64,000 bases of DNA from Corydoras sp. C115 (Eukaryota; Chordata; Actinopteri; Siluriformes; Callichthyidae): NCBI GenBank assembly GCA_019802505.1, contig JAFMOC010000021.1, forward strand, positions 4,196,501-4,260,500, given 5' to 3'. Position numbers and translations under genes: made by a program. Below the pieces are notes generated by a model, which had not been told where the DNA came from, did no database searches, and saw only the letters and a list, made by a program, of their open reading frames with translations. Shown here piece by piece: positions 1-11,455 of the stretch; within the stretch, counting starts at the first letter, position 1, and every line of letters begins with the position of its first letter.

Positions 1-739
1 TGCATGAATCACTGACCTCCTACAGTGCTGAAAGGCCATTTCAGAGGCTGTTTCAGTTATTAGCAGCTCCCTGCTGGGTGAAAAGAGGCTGTAATGCATC
101 ATCATATTCTTCCATATTTGCTAGGTTATGTGAGGATTAAAGTCTTCCATGGCATTCTCCTTCCTATGATTGCATGAATATCTGGCCTTAAATTATGTGA
201 TTTCACTGTATCTTGCAAAAGGTCAGAATCATGTTAATGACGATCATTGTTTACATTGATTTACACAGTTTAATAATATTGTTCGATCCTGAGTAGTATT
301 TTCTGATTGATTATGAAAGTGGAGCCTACTGAAGTAGGTCTAATAATAAACTCTTTACCACACACAGCCTATGACAGCCAAACCACGGGCTATGTTGATA
401 TCAAGACTTCCTCCAGAGCTCATTATAAGAGAAAAGCTGACAACCTTATTGTACCTTTAACTCCTAGAACACTCCCCTTAACCACTTTCATTTTTCCTTA
501 TTATTCTGTTTCTTTTTACTCCTAATGTTTACTCAATCTTTTCCTTGTTTGTCAGTATGTTTTACTGAACTGAACATGACAAATCAGACTGCATGCTTTC
601 TGCCTATCTCAAGACATATTATATAATGTGAAAACTAGATAGCACCAAATAAACTGCATAGCATCATTAGTTTTCTGCACTTTCTGCCAATTAAATGCAA
701 ATATGAGTTAACACATTGGCCTAAAACGAAAGATGGAGA
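1..739. other. AT-rich intergenic sequence, no gene recognised
   Basis: No open frame here has convincing family resemblance. It adjoins the low-coordinate (3') side of the Gypsy-class pol remnant on the - strand, so it may hold decayed RNase H or 3' sequence of that element, but nothing could be aligned by eye. Confidence 0.4.
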
Positions 740-1545
740 GAAATGATGAGAGTGGAACACTAGTCCACCACACAATTCATTCTTAACTTGAATGAAAGCC
801 TTCTTGCACTGCTTTGTCCACTGAACTTAACCTTGCCATCACATTTTATTAAGATCAGTCAGTAGGCTGGTAAAGTCTGAATAGTAAGCTCTAAGCCAAA
901 AATAATAACCAGCTATCCCCAGGAATCTGCTTTTTATACTTGGGGCTTGGACATGCTGCAATCACTACTGTCTTGTGAATATAGGCCCATGGCCTAGTTA
1001 CAGCACAGTAGTCGTGTTCCCAGTCTTAGTGTTGGTGGTAAGGTTGTCCATTTGCAATGAACTCAGATGTTGCAAATGCATTTTAAATACTATTGTTAAT
1101 CATCTACTATAGATCAGCTATATGTCATGCCATGTGAAAGACACTGAAATGTCACCAACAAGCCAAAATGTAACACTAATTCATTTAATCCAAACAGTAA
1201 GAATAACCACATTTTTTTCAAAGATGTTGAAGACAAGATAATATGGCAATATTCCTTGGTTTAATCTATTGTTGAATAAAAGCAAGCTGCATTTAACCAC
1301 ATTCACGCAGCTTAAAGTCAAGGGTTGGGCATCATATTTTGACAAATCTGGTCTTTTTTTGGTTTTAGAAACCAAAAATTTGGCACTGTGTGACACCTTG
1401 ATCACCACAATGTTGAGCATAGCTGCCAATTGATCAAAAATTGCCATTTTTATGGCTGAGCAGATGATAGGAGTGGCAGCTTATAACTACCTCAGAGGCA
1501 TGTTAATGTGGTGTTCAATAAGATATTTGGTACCAGGCGAAAACA
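740..1545 (-). mobile_element. Decayed reverse transcriptase/RNase H part of a Ty3/Gypsy-class retrotransposon
   Basis: Reading the - strand in shifting frames from about 1545 down to 740 gives the landmarks of Gypsy-class reverse transcriptase in the normal order. First comes the start of the RT domain (VFSPGTKYLIEHHI, then MAIFDQLAAML and the KYDAQPL region, in the open stretch 1447-1181). Next is the thumb region (MHLQHLSSLQMDNLTTNTK, about 1050-1100), then the connection IAACPSPKYKKQ followed by FLGIAGYY (about 900-950), and finally the RNase H entry VQWTKQCKKAF (about 800-830). Frameshifts and stops are frequent and the YxDD-box region is unreadable, so this is a dead copy. Its integrase lies upstream on the same strand (1880-2310). 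Family placement is from remembered motifs, not a search. Confidence 0.75.
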
Positions 1546-1618
1546 CATCTGAAGATATAGCCACATCTTCTTGGGATATGGGAACCATAAGAATATTTGT
1601 ATATTACCTTTGGTTCTA

Positions 1619-1637
1619 TCTTCTTCTTCTTCTTCTT
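1619..1637. repeat. Short TTC microsatellite
   Basis: About six TTC triplets, lying in the linker between the integrase and RT blocks of the retrotransposon remnant. Confidence 0.85.
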
Positions 1638-1879
1638 AAAAAAATACTATTGTCAATGCTTATATCTTTTTGTACACATACACATTTTTTTTTTGCCTTT
1701 TTTGCCTTTTTTCATTTACACAACTTTAGAGTCGACACTTGCCAAGTAATTTGGAACTTGACATGGAATGGAATACAAGGACTTTTTCTCTAAGTGAATT
1801 CCTGTAGCTAAGTGCACCTATTGTATGATTGTCATTATTGTGCCTGCAGCAATTTGTTCTGTTTGATTTTCTACAGTCA

Positions 1880-2310
1880 TGTGTTAGATCTCATTTTTGC
1901 TATGCGGCTTATGTCCATACATTAGTTTAAATTGGAAAATAAAGTGGAGACTTACAGGACCTCGCATTAATTTAAAGACTACAGGCTTACACAGCTAATT
2001 TCTGTTTTTCGCATCTTTGTGAACAAACCTATTATATAAGAACTAAAGGGTGTAATTAAATTACCAAACCAAACTGACAAACTCTAACATTCTGAAGTGA
2101 ATTAATTTATGCCTTAATAATATGTATGGTGAGAGTGTGTGTGGCATGAAATAAGTGTCTTGATCACTTAGTATTTCTTTCAGGATGCCATTTGGGGAAA
2201 TAATCTTGAAGAGTGCCTCTGCAACACTGCGTGCTAAGATATTGCAAATAGATAGATATTGCAAATAGACAGCTTCAGAGTATTGTGTTATATAATCCAC
2301 TACAACTAAA
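1880..2310 (-). mobile_element. Decayed integrase of the same Ty3/Gypsy-class retrotransposon
   Basis: The - strand frame 2300-2061 reads DYITQYSEAV, then ARSVAEALFKII, then ILSDQDTYFM. This is the integrase catalytic core, with the first two acidic residues in DxxT and SDQ contexts. With frameshifts it continues into FNYTL, FVHKDAKN and a stretch ending in FKLMYG (about 1910-1960), which match the segment after the third catalytic residue. Near 1735-1790 the sequence KVLVFHSMSSSKLLGK resembles the start of the integrase C-terminal module. The integrase is therefore 5' of the RT block on the same strand, unlike the usual Ty3/Gypsy order. It is not a functional gene. Confidence 0.75.
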
Positions 2311-2339
2311 TTGAAATGGTATGCTCACTTCTGAAAATT

Positions 2340-2780
2340 TGCCATGGATACGGTGGCGATGATCAAGTTGACAAAAATCTGGAAAATAAATAGTCAATTA
2401 ACACGTTCAACAAATTATGATTGATGAAAGCCTTGGTCTGGTCAGTAGTGAATATACAAGCCTGGAGAATAAAGAAATGAGAATAATTAATTTTTCAAGC
2501 TTTTGAGAACAAGTGCATCAAAAAACTGCTAAGGATCTTATGGACCAAATTGATGACCAATGTCCAAGTGTACAAAATGGCTAAAATAGGAGTTACTAAA
2601 CCATACAAAATCCCACAAGTTATGAAACTTTGGACATATAATAAAGCCTCCAGATAAGAACATTGGAGAAAGTATCATGACAGGACTTGTGGAGGGAGTA
2701 GAGAAGGCATGGAAGAACCAAGAATAACCTGGATGGACAACATCAAGACATAGACTGGTTAATCAGATGCTAGTCTTCTA
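2340..2780 (+). mobile_element. Non-LTR retrotransposon (LINE) ORF2 C-terminal fragment
   Basis: In the + strand, with frameshifts, short peptides appear in the order typical of the end of a LINE ORF2 after the reverse transcriptase: AMIKLTKIWK, LMKALVWSV, CIKKLLRILWTKLMTNVQVYK and PRITWMDNI. The last is the common W-M-(D/T)-(D/N)-I motif near the end of such proteins. Stops and frameshifts throughout show that the copy is dead. The clade (RTE, L2, CR1 or other) cannot be decided by eye. Confidence 0.65.
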
Positions 2781-2869
2781 TAAGCAACACAAGACAGGGT
2801 GCTTTAGAGAAGAAAACTGTCTCATTTGTGCAGCCAACCATTGTGAAGCTATGACAGCTTTTGACATGA

Positions 2870-2871
<2 letters not shown>

Positions 2872-2911
<40 letters not shown>
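2872..2911. repeat. TA microsatellite
   Basis: About 20 uninterrupted TA units, followed by a GA-rich stretch (2911-2935). Confidence 0.95.
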
Positions 2912-2919
<8 letters not shown>

Positions 2920-2935
2920 TGGAGAGGAGAGGGGT

Positions 2936-3529
2936 GGAGGGTGAAGTCTTGAGAATGTATGTTTCACTTTCATAGTAGAATGACCAGACCTGTGCATTTT
3001 CTCCTCATGTCACACTCTATAGCACTTAGCACTTTAATCCTTAATTCTCTGGCTGACCGCCAGTACTATCACCACATCTAAAGTTTCCTGTATTACATAA
3101 AGGAAGGAAACAATTCTTGAGCTGTAATTTAAAAACTTAGAGCACTGTAACAAATTAACATGTTTTGAGCTGTGTACATGTTCACAAACCTTTGGGCCTG
3201 ACTAACATGATTATATTATCTTGCTCCGACCTGGCAAATCCACATCCTAAAACCATTCACTAAACATAACACCTGCTACAGGAGTAAACATAATTGTGTT
3301 CGTAGTTGCAGAGGTGTAATTTATTTGATCTTATTAACTGCTAATTATCAGGCCACATGGCCACAGTTAATAATAAAGCACTAAACTAGAATGGTATTGC
3401 ATTTATATCACATTACATTTACATTGAGTATGCACTTTTATTTAAAGCCACTTACAATTTATTGAGAAAGTAGTTTTCAAGTCAGTAAGTTGAAGAGGAA
3501 CCAGCTAATTGCATTGTATATTGTACCAT
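2936..3529. other. Intergenic, no gene; small SINE-like tail fragment
   Basis: No coding signal. At about 3405-3455 there is a fragment with the words acattacatttacatt and ccacttacaatttat, resembling the 3' region of the second SINE family (see 11256 and 61228), on the - strand. Confidence 0.35.
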
Positions 3530-3849
3530 CCATCCCATCCATTATCCTCTGTTAGGGTCGCAGGGGGTTTCCCCATGCCTATCCAGGGAGAATGTTTCGG
3601 GCGCTGGGCAGATACACCCAGGACAGGGCGCCAATCTATCACTGGGCACACACTCACTCACACAAACACACTCTATATGGGTCAATTTTGGAGAGAATTC
3701 AATTGACTTGACCCATGTTTTTGGACTGTGGGAGGAAAAACCCATGCGGACATGAGGAGAACATGGAAACTCCACCCAGATTGGGATTCAAGCCGGGAAT
3801 CCCCAGCGAGGAGAGGTGAACGTGCTAACCACCAAGCCGCCGTGCCTTC
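3530..3849 (-). mobile_element. tRNA-derived SINE (family A), full length
   Basis: This is a minus-strand copy of the main SINE of this window. Read on its own strand it starts with a tRNA-like head (ggcttggtggttagcacgtt, box A; a degenerate box B around ggcttgaatccc). It goes on through the conserved body (gtttccatgttctcc, cagtccaaaaacatgg, cccagtgatagattggcgcc) to the 3' part (gcccgaaacattctccctgg). It is flanked by a perfect 15-bp target-site duplication, tgtatattgtaccat, at 3515-3529 and 3850-3864, which fixes its ends. Confidence 0.9.
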
Positions 3850-3884
3850 TGTATATTGTACCATTAAATGTAAATCAGATTCAT

Positions 3885-3930
3885 CATCAGAATCAGAATA
3901 CTTTATTAATCCCACATGGGAAATTGTAGT
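3885..3930. repeat. Dispersed repeat fragment with ctttattaatcccac motif
   Basis: The words tactttattaatcccacat and gggaaatt recur at 57108-57138 and, diverged, near 40970. They resemble the 3' tails of teleost retroelements seen on the opposite strand. The family was not identified. Confidence 0.4.
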
Positions 3931-3939
3931 TATCACAGA

Positions 3940-4176
3940 ATGTCAGCCTAATCCTCTACTAGGGTCACGGTGAGGGCGGCTTAAGGCCCATTCAGGGAAG
4001 AAGGTTTAGGGCGTTGGGCAGATAGTACACCCAGGACCGGGTGCCAATCTATCGCTGGGCACACTCACTCACAAAGATACACACACACAAACACACACTA
4101 CATGGGGCAATTTAGAGCATTGAATTTACCCTGAATCCATGTTTTTGAAGTGTGGGAGGAAACCGGAGTACCCGGC
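3940..4176 (-). mobile_element. Family A SINE, 5'-truncated
   Basis: This contains the body and 3' part of the SINE (cctctactagggtcacgg, gggcagat, ccaggaccgggtgccaat, tcgctgggcacactcac, a CA-rich spacer, atccatgtttttgaagtgtg). It stops at about 4176, before the tRNA-like head. It lies only about 90 bp from the previous copy in the same orientation. Confidence 0.8.
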
Positions 4177-5950
4177 CAAATAACGTTGATAAAAGCTACT
4201 TATACAAGTCCCAGAGAGAGGTTCACAGTGAGGACGGCCATCTTTTTGAAGTCCGAACTTATGCACAGCCATTACCATAATCCAAAAAAAAGAACACAAT
4301 GGCAGCACTCTCTGAGCACACCCAATGCCTGACTTTGGACATCTGATTCTTGCTTGATGATGGACAGAAGCTATTGTCTTCTATACAACAGTAACCATGA
4401 AGTTCACCCCTAACTGCTCTAGGGAGGTAGGTACAGCTCCCTAAGGCACACTAAATCTTTGCTTGGGATAGAGGTGTCATAAATAAAAGGGCTAGGAGAA
4501 AGGCCTTTGCAAGGATCCCCTCCCCAAATCACAGTTTAGATGGTCATACCAGTGTAATGTAAATCAAGATTTCTGTTTGTGTACTATATGCATGAAAGAG
4601 AAAGGGGAGGAAAAACTCATTTTATAGATAAACTTTAATCAGAACCGATCATGTTAACAGAATCCTTTTTCCTTGTGCCTCTTTGTGTTATACAGTACTT
4701 TGCTTAAATTTATATTTTCTTACTCTGGTAGTACCTTGGGATCTGTGTCTATAGACAATCTGTCAGTATGACTAGGACCATCGGAAACATTCAGATTTAA
4801 TGTGGCTGCTCACACGCTCAACACTTTTCTACAGAATATTGCTTCACAGTGCTGTGAGATAAGCAACTTGGATAAAAAACCTGGAACTTTACCTAACTTG
4901 GTTACTTTTGGATGACCTTCAGATTTTCAAACTTCCCTGAAGTACTTCATTAATGCTTCGGTATCAGTCACTTTTCAGGTGACACAATGGTGCGACTTTA
5001 GAGAACCATCAGATCTTTCACAAGCCTTTTCAGAAACATAGGCAACTCTTCAGGTCAGGAGAAAAATAATACATGAAATTTTTAAGAAAAAAAAACACTG
5101 TGGCTTACAGCACTCCAAATCTTTCATGTTTTAAGGAGAGGGCTCAGAAAATACAAAAAACAACAACATTAGGAAGCTTGTTAAGCATGTCTAAACCTTT
5201 CTAACCCTACAATAGCATCCCCCAGCAAATAAGGGATATTTCAGCTTCTGAGAATGAAAACATTTACATTACATTTAGTCATTTAACATCACAAAACAGC
5301 CATTTTGACACTACTATACGGTAACATATTGATAGCAGGGAAATAAATCTAAAATAAATATGAAAAATTGAATACAATTTCTGTTTTTTTTATTGCTTTG
5401 AGCTTAAAAGTAATTTTTATTTAGAAATCTGCCCACCATTGTTTATCAGGTCTGTCACAGTAGATTTATTCAAACAATTCCACCTTGCTGCAGAAATGAT
5501 CCTTCGCTCAAGATCATGTTGTAAACATGCTTCAGGTAAATTCCTCGGTGCAGCACCTTCGGTGGACTCTCTTCTTTCTTCCTTTAAGCTTTCTTTCATG
5601 AGTTTTTTTTCCATCAGCATTCCAGTGCTCTTGCTGACAGCTCGATAGTTATATGAGAAGATGTACTAGTCTTACTTTCCTGCCGGTTTAGCATTTGATT
5701 TCTGCCATGCCGCTGGGCCAAAAAAAAAAAAAAAAAACATAACAAAAATTCCAGGATGGTTGAATATTCTTAAATTCCGGAATAGTTCTCAGGCAATTTT
5801 ATTAACGTTAGTTTTCACCCTCCTCTGTATCTGCTGCTATATCTTATCTTATCTTATCTTAAAAATGAAACAGGCAAATAAGATATTTGTTTTATTTATG
5901 ATGGACATGACTGAAAAGATGGTCATATGTAGGCACAGGTAACAAAGGCC
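4177..5950. other. Intergenic, no gene
   Basis: There is no coding signal. Visible features are a short fragment with acattacatttagtcattta (about 5263-5290, similar to the second SINE family), a 16-17 bp poly-A run at about 5720 and four ATCTT units at 5841-5860. Confidence 0.4.
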
Positions 5951-5963
5951 AACCAACATAATT

Positions 5964-6090
5964 CATCCATCCATTATCTTCTGCTTAATCCTCTACTAGG
6001 GTCGCAGGGGGGGTTCCCCATTCCCATCCAGGGGAGAACGTATCGGGCGCTGGGCAGATACACCCAGGACAGGGTGCCAATATATCACTG

Positions 6091-6126
<36 letters not shown>

Positions 6127-6275
6127 GACTTGGACTTGATCCATGTTTTTGCACTGTGGGAGGAAAATCCCACGCGGACATGGGAAGAGCATGAAAACTC
6201 CACCCAGATTGGGATTTGAACCGGGAATCCCTAGTGCTGAGAGTCGAACGTGCTAACCACTAAGCCACCATGCCA
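5964..6275 (-). mobile_element. Family A SINE, full length, with internal CA expansion
   Basis: Minus-strand SINE with all body landmarks and a head ending in ccactaagccaccatgcc. It is flanked by a 13-bp target duplication with one mismatch (aaccaacataatt at 5951-5963, aaccagcataatt at 6276-6288). The spacer between the two body blocks has become a CA run (about 6095-6122). Confidence 0.88.
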
Positions 6276-6406
6276 AACCAGCATAATTGAAAAATAAATA
6301 TATACATATTTAAATGTTGAAGATACAGGGCTCAACAAAAATGTAAACAAACTCATAACATGTATTAAAGTAGGTTATGAAAATCTCAGCTCAGCTCCAA
6401 TATTTT

Positions 6407-6530
6407 CCACTTAATCCTATACTAGAAACTAGGGTCACGTGGTTGTTCCCCATGCCCATTCAGGGGAGAATGTTTCAGGCACTGGGAAAATACATCCAGG
6501 ATAGGGTGCCAACTCTTCAATGGGCATACC
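6407..6530 (-). mobile_element. Family A SINE, 3' fragment
   Basis: It has the words ggtcacgtgg, ccccatgcccattcaggg, gagaatgtttcaggcactgg and ccaggatagggtgccaa. The rest of the element is missing. Confidence 0.7.
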
Positions 6531-6569
6531 TAGTCCTCATAGGGTTCTTCTCCATCAATGCCTGGATCT

Positions 6570-6650
6570 TCATTATTCATTCATTCTTTCATTCATCCAT
6601 TCATTATCTTCTGCTTAATTCTCTACTAGGGTCACGGGGTTCCTCATGCC
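6570..6650 (-). mobile_element. Family A SINE, 3' tail fragment
   Basis: It has an ATTC tail followed by atcttctgcttaattctcta and ctagggtcacggggtt; it breaks off after cctcatgcc. Confidence 0.7.
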
Positions 6651-8565
6651 TTATCTTATATATCTTGCAAGGATCTTGTGAACATTTTTACCAGTAGTTG
6701 TTATCTGGTTTACAGTTAAACAGTTTGATTTCTAAATGGCTTTATTATTAATCTGGGATGACAAATTGAATTAATATTTAATTAATTAAATATTCTTAAA
6801 ACCTAATGTTTTGGTGTTGGCCTTTTTTGTGTGGGGTCATTTAAACATACTTTTAAGGATTGTTCTTGTAAAGAGTGAGCTGATCAGCTGTGAGGTTTTC
6901 CCATGCTTTGCTATACAAGATGGTGCTTCCTTTTTCCAATCAAATCCTAAGTTCATTTGAAAAAGTAGGGCATCTTGAATGTTAAAAGTTTAAATCTCCT
7001 TGACATTTAATCTGGGAGAACACTTAGATGAGAAATTAATCCTTCACTGCTAGAGCACACCGAGTTTGGGATAGTAATGATTACTCTTTGTTGACTCCCT
7101 TGCTTTTCATTACCAGTGAACCCAGATTGCATGATGTGTTGCAGAAATTTGCATTTTATTTAACCTGCAACACAAAATAATGTATTTCAGCAAGCTAATA
7201 TCTAGCATGATATATATAAATATATTGATACTGTAGGCATGTTTGTAAGGCTGCAGTGTTTGCAAATAGAAGCAGCCCTTCAGAACACATAGGTTTTGTG
7301 CTCCTTTCACAAAACATTTGGTAATAAACAGCTTGTTTGTTGCTAAAATAGAAAGTATTGTATGTAGACAGCTGAAGTGACAAATTGGCTTTCCAGTGAG
7401 TTTCTCAATGCCAAGCTAGGCATCCTCGAACCAGGCCTTAGCTAAAAGCTAAACCATGTGTGTCAGAAAAGATTTCCCAGGTGCCACTGGCCAGCAAAGG
7501 CTGTAATTGCTGTCATCTCTTTGAATCTGTTGGCAATCTATAAGAATTAGTAGAGTCATTTCATCTCCAAGGAAACCAAATGATGGCGGCTGTGATTTTC
7601 AACACAGACAAAAGTAAACATGCAGGGCATTTTGTTTTTGAGCTATCCACAACATCTCAATACTAAATGACAACATAAATTTAGAGCTTCTTTTTTATGT
7701 CAGGAAGATGAACAAGGAACCATCAGCATGGATTTGAAGGCTACTCTGAACAATTACTGACAGGCAACAGCTTCACTGATTACCTGGCTAAATTTTGGCA
7801 TAGCATCCCATAGTCATCTAATTAGCAGTCTTTTTAGAGAGTATTGTAGTCAGTGTAGTCAGACCCAACAACCTTCTGTGTGCCAAATGTGACATTAGAT
7901 AATTAGCAACTGAGGTCAGCTATCTTCTGGAGTGGTAAAATCTGCAATGTGAGAGGTTAATTTCAGCTTTGCTGCAACGTTTGTTGGTTGGTATATGCAA
8001 TACGACCCACTGTTACACGTCAATTTTGAGGATCTTTCTCTGGCAATCAGGTAAACAGAAAGATGTTTTGAGTTCATGCAACTGCAATTAAGACTTAAAT
8101 TATCAATCTCAGAGGCAAAGACAACAGGGGGTAGAATGCTGGAGGGGGTGTGAGAGTGCTAGGGTATATTAATGCAATAGAAAATTTTATGTATAGTCTT
8201 TTTAATAGATGGAAAACAGCCAATTACATTTAGACATGAATCTATAAATAAATATATATACATTTTCCACCACCAGCATTATATTCAATTGATCTATAAA
8301 TTAATGTGTTAGGGCCCGGAATGGAGAATGGAGGATGCTTGCTTTATCACAGAAATCTACTTATTGTAATACATAAAATGTAAAATTATTATTTTTCATA
8401 AATTGCTAAATGGCTTACTTTTACTTTTGTATGCTACTTCAACTTTAAACATTAAAAAAATGTAAAAAAGACATAGTTACCTGGAAATAACTTTATGATA
8501 GCAAAATAAAAAAGAATTATCTAACAGGTCAATCAATATTTTAAAATAAGATTGAAGTACCTGAC

Positions 8566-8568
<3 letters not shown>
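6651..8568. other. Intergenic, no gene; possible conserved non-coding sequence
   Basis: No coding signal and almost no recognisable repeats. About 7400-8000 is repeat-free, higher-complexity sequence lying 6-7 kb upstream of the robo3 promoter. It contains homeodomain-type words such as ctaattag near 7817. Any regulatory role is only an inference. Confidence 0.3.

Positions 8569-8641
<73 letters not shown>
8569..8641. repeat. TA microsatellite
   Basis: About 36 TA units, followed by a short CA stretch. Confidence 0.95.
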
Positions 8642-8645
<4 letters not shown>

Positions 8646-8689
8646 ACACACACACTAAGTATATACTACTAATATATACTAAGGTCATG

Positions 8690-8966
8690 CAAGGTCCATG
8701 CCAATCCAGGGGAGAAAGTTTTGGGCGCTAGGCAGATACACCCAGGACAGGGCACCAATTTATCGCTGGGCACTCTCACTCAAGCAGACTCACACACAAA
8801 CATACACTATATGGGGGGGGGGCAATTTAGAGTATTCAATTTGCCTCTAAACCATGTTTTTGTACTGTGGGAGGAAACCGGAAGACCCAGAGGAAACCCA
8901 TGTGGACACAGGGATCCCCAGCACTGAGAGGCGAAAATGTTAACCACTAAGCCACTGTGCTACCCC
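8690..8966 (-). mobile_element. Family A SINE, nearly full length
   Basis: Minus-strand copy with all body words and a head ending ccactaagccactgtgc. The extreme 3' tail is missing and a run of G (about 8815-8822) interrupts the body. The segment around box B is deleted (cacagggatccccagcactg). Confidence 0.82.
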
Positions 8967-8984
8967 ACATTATTATTTTGATAG

Positions 8985-9123
8985 AATTATTCATTCATTC
9001 ATTCATTATCTTCCGCTTTATCCTCTATTGGGTCGCGGTGGGGTTCCCCATGCCCATCCAGGGGAGAACGTTTTGGGCGCTGGGCAGATGCACCCAGGAC
9101 AGGGCGCCAACCTATCGCTGGGC
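8985..9123 (-). mobile_element. Family A SINE, 3' fragment with ATTC tail
   Basis: It has a tail of attcattcattcattatc, then ccgctttatcctctattggg, through to ccaacctatcgctgggc; the head half is absent. The word ttgatagaattatt, present just before (about 8977) and just after (about 9124), looks like a target-site duplication. Confidence 0.82.
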
Positions 9124-9974
9124 TTGATAGAATTATTTGCAGTTATTTAGTCATTTTAGGTAGGCTAAATATATTTTTTTATCACAATGGCAGCAATTGT
9201 ATAAATTTTAATTTAGATAATACCTGCCAATTTCTTTATCACCTCTGACAGATGCTTAAATAATTTGTTTGCTTTATTTTGCTTTTTTTTATTTATATTT
9301 CAACTCACACAGATATGTGTATGATAATTTGAAGGTGTTTATTTAAGTGATTCATATTTATTATACTTTTCACACCTACAGTATTTTTAAACATGAAATT
9401 TAACTTTATCTTTAATACAGACTTCAGCATTGTACTGTCTAAATAGCCTGGTTTCAATTCACTCTAATTATATAGCTGGTCATTCTGAAAGTAATGAATA
9501 TGTAGATGAATTACTTTTCTGCAGTGCTAAAACAGTTTAAATTTAGCAGGTTAACCAGATATAGAGTTGTTCCATTTTTCTGTTTACACTGTCACTATCA
9601 ATCCTTTCAGTGTGATATACCCTTGATGTGCAGTAATCCCAAGCTTACTTAGTATAAAAGCAAATTGGAAAGTACTTTCCTTTTGCTAATTTTAAGTGTA
9701 TATAGGCTGTTTTTTTTTTTCAAATATAGGCTAGAATATATATTGATGTTTGCTAGTTTGAAATTTACTTTTAATTTAGTATGCTGCAGCTGTAAAAGTT
9801 TTAATAAATAATACATATTACAATAATCTATAAATGTATACTTAGTCCTTGTATATTTAAATATTGACCTGTCATGGTATGTTTCGCACAATAGCATCTT
9901 ATCTTTAAAATAAACCATGCATAATATGGCAGGTAACGTAATTACCACAATTATTTATTAATCACACATCTGTT
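9124..9974. other. AT-rich intergenic sequence, no gene
   Basis: Nothing recognisable apart from simple A/T runs. Confidence 0.4.
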
Positions 9975-10350
9975 TTTTGGTGGGATTTATTGGGCAACAA
10001 GGGAACATTTTATCCTCAAACTTGATGTGTTAGAAGTGGGAAAAATGAGCAAGCACAAAAAATTAAGCAAGTTAGGTAAAAGTACAAAACTTCAGCTCTT
10101 GTGGGATGTTTCTGGGCTGCAGTAATCAGTATCTATGAAAAGTGGTCTAAGGGATAAAGTGTGGTAACTGTTGACAGTCACGGATGACTATGTAGTCAGA
10201 ATACACAGTGCATCACAGTTGATGCATATGGGGCTGCGTAGCCACAAACCAGTCAGAGTACCCATGCTGACCTCTGTCTACCTCAATGGGCCTAGATGGT
10301 TCAGGGTTGTTTTGGTAGCAAAAGGGGGACTAACACAATGATTTATAAAT
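9975..10350 (+). mobile_element. Internally deleted Tc1-like DNA transposon
   Basis: The + strand gives the start of a Tc1-like transposase (MSKHKK, then ALVGCFWAAVISIYEKWSK, the DNA-binding helix-turn-helix region). Further short matches follow (SEYTVHHS, then HMGLRSHKPVRVPML after a frameshift). The sequence then jumps straight to the 3' end typical of these elements (tttggtagcaaaaggggg). The catalytic part is missing, so the copy cannot be autonomous. Confidence 0.72.
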
Positions 10351-11230
10351 AAATAATTTCTTCATTAAGCAGCATTAAATCAGCATGATCAAAATATTTC
10401 AGTGGCATAAACAAACTATATTTGAATTTACTTCAATGTAAAATGTATAGCATCATATAATATGATAAGATACATGCCATTGTCAGTAGCTTATATTATA
10501 TTTAAAATATGAAGATTAAAAAAAAAATACGTGTCCTTACGCCTGCTTGGCCCATTGTGCCTGTGGCCTAATGGCATCATTTGCACTTGCTGATGTAACG
10601 TTGCTATAACTCCCCATTATAACAGAATTATGTGACTAAATTCATTGACTGCATGCTTGTTTCAGATGGATCCGACAAATCTTTAATGGTTTCCTGAGTG
10701 CAATACATTAGTCATAAGAGAGATAAAATGTATTAAGAGGGAAACAGCATCATGTTTTATTCAATTACTCACAAAAGCCCAATTCATCAGTTTTTACAAT
10801 CAGGTTAACCAGGCACATGCATGAAACATGAGGACAGTACCAAGGGTGCTGGCAGCAGTTGGCTGTACATGGATGCTTTGGTTGGTCTGATTGTCTTCTA
10901 ATCAGAAACTAATGGAATCAATTTGGTTTGGTGAAGGAATTAAGATAAATATTACTGGGACATTAATGGATGTAGGCTTTACTTTGTTCATAGACATAAT
11001 TTGTTTTTTACAAGAAGGCCTTGCTGAACTGGAGGTAATCCAGGGCATGTAAAAAACTCAAAAGTATTATTAAAATGTCTGTAATTATGTAGTATGGCTA
11101 AATGTATTTAATATTTGATCATGTACACAAATTTATCAAAATATATGTGGTTAGTTATGTGCTTGGAAATTGTTTTAATTTAAACACAGAAATGGCCGAT
11201 GAGTACATATGCAGTGCACAAAGCTTATTT
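10351..11230. other. Intergenic, no gene
   Basis: No coding signal or recognisable repeat. Confidence 0.35.
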
Positions 11231-11455
11231 GGCAGCTCAGGGGTTAGGATGAACACATGGTAGCTCAGTGGTTAGGGTGTTGGGGTATCTATCTGAAGGT
11301 TGTGGGTTCAAATCCCAGGACCAATAATATTACCAATGTGGGTCCTTGAGCATGACCATTACCCCTAATTGCTACAGGGATGCTGTGGTCTGTGCATGAA
11401 GTTGGGATCCTTGTAAGTCATTTTGGATATCTGACAAATGCCCAAATGGAAATGT
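11231..11455 (+). mobile_element. tRNA-derived SINE (family B)
   Basis: This has a tRNA-like head with box A (tggtagctcagtggttaggg, about 11258) and box B (gggttcaaatcccagg, about 11303). The body contains ccttgagcatgaccattacc and ctaattgctacaggg, and the tail gtaagtcattttggatatct and gacaaatgcccaaatg. A partial extra copy of the head (ggcagctcaggggttagg, 11231) precedes it. It is unlike family A in body and tail. Family B is a common type in fish genomes; no database name is claimed. Confidence 0.8.
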
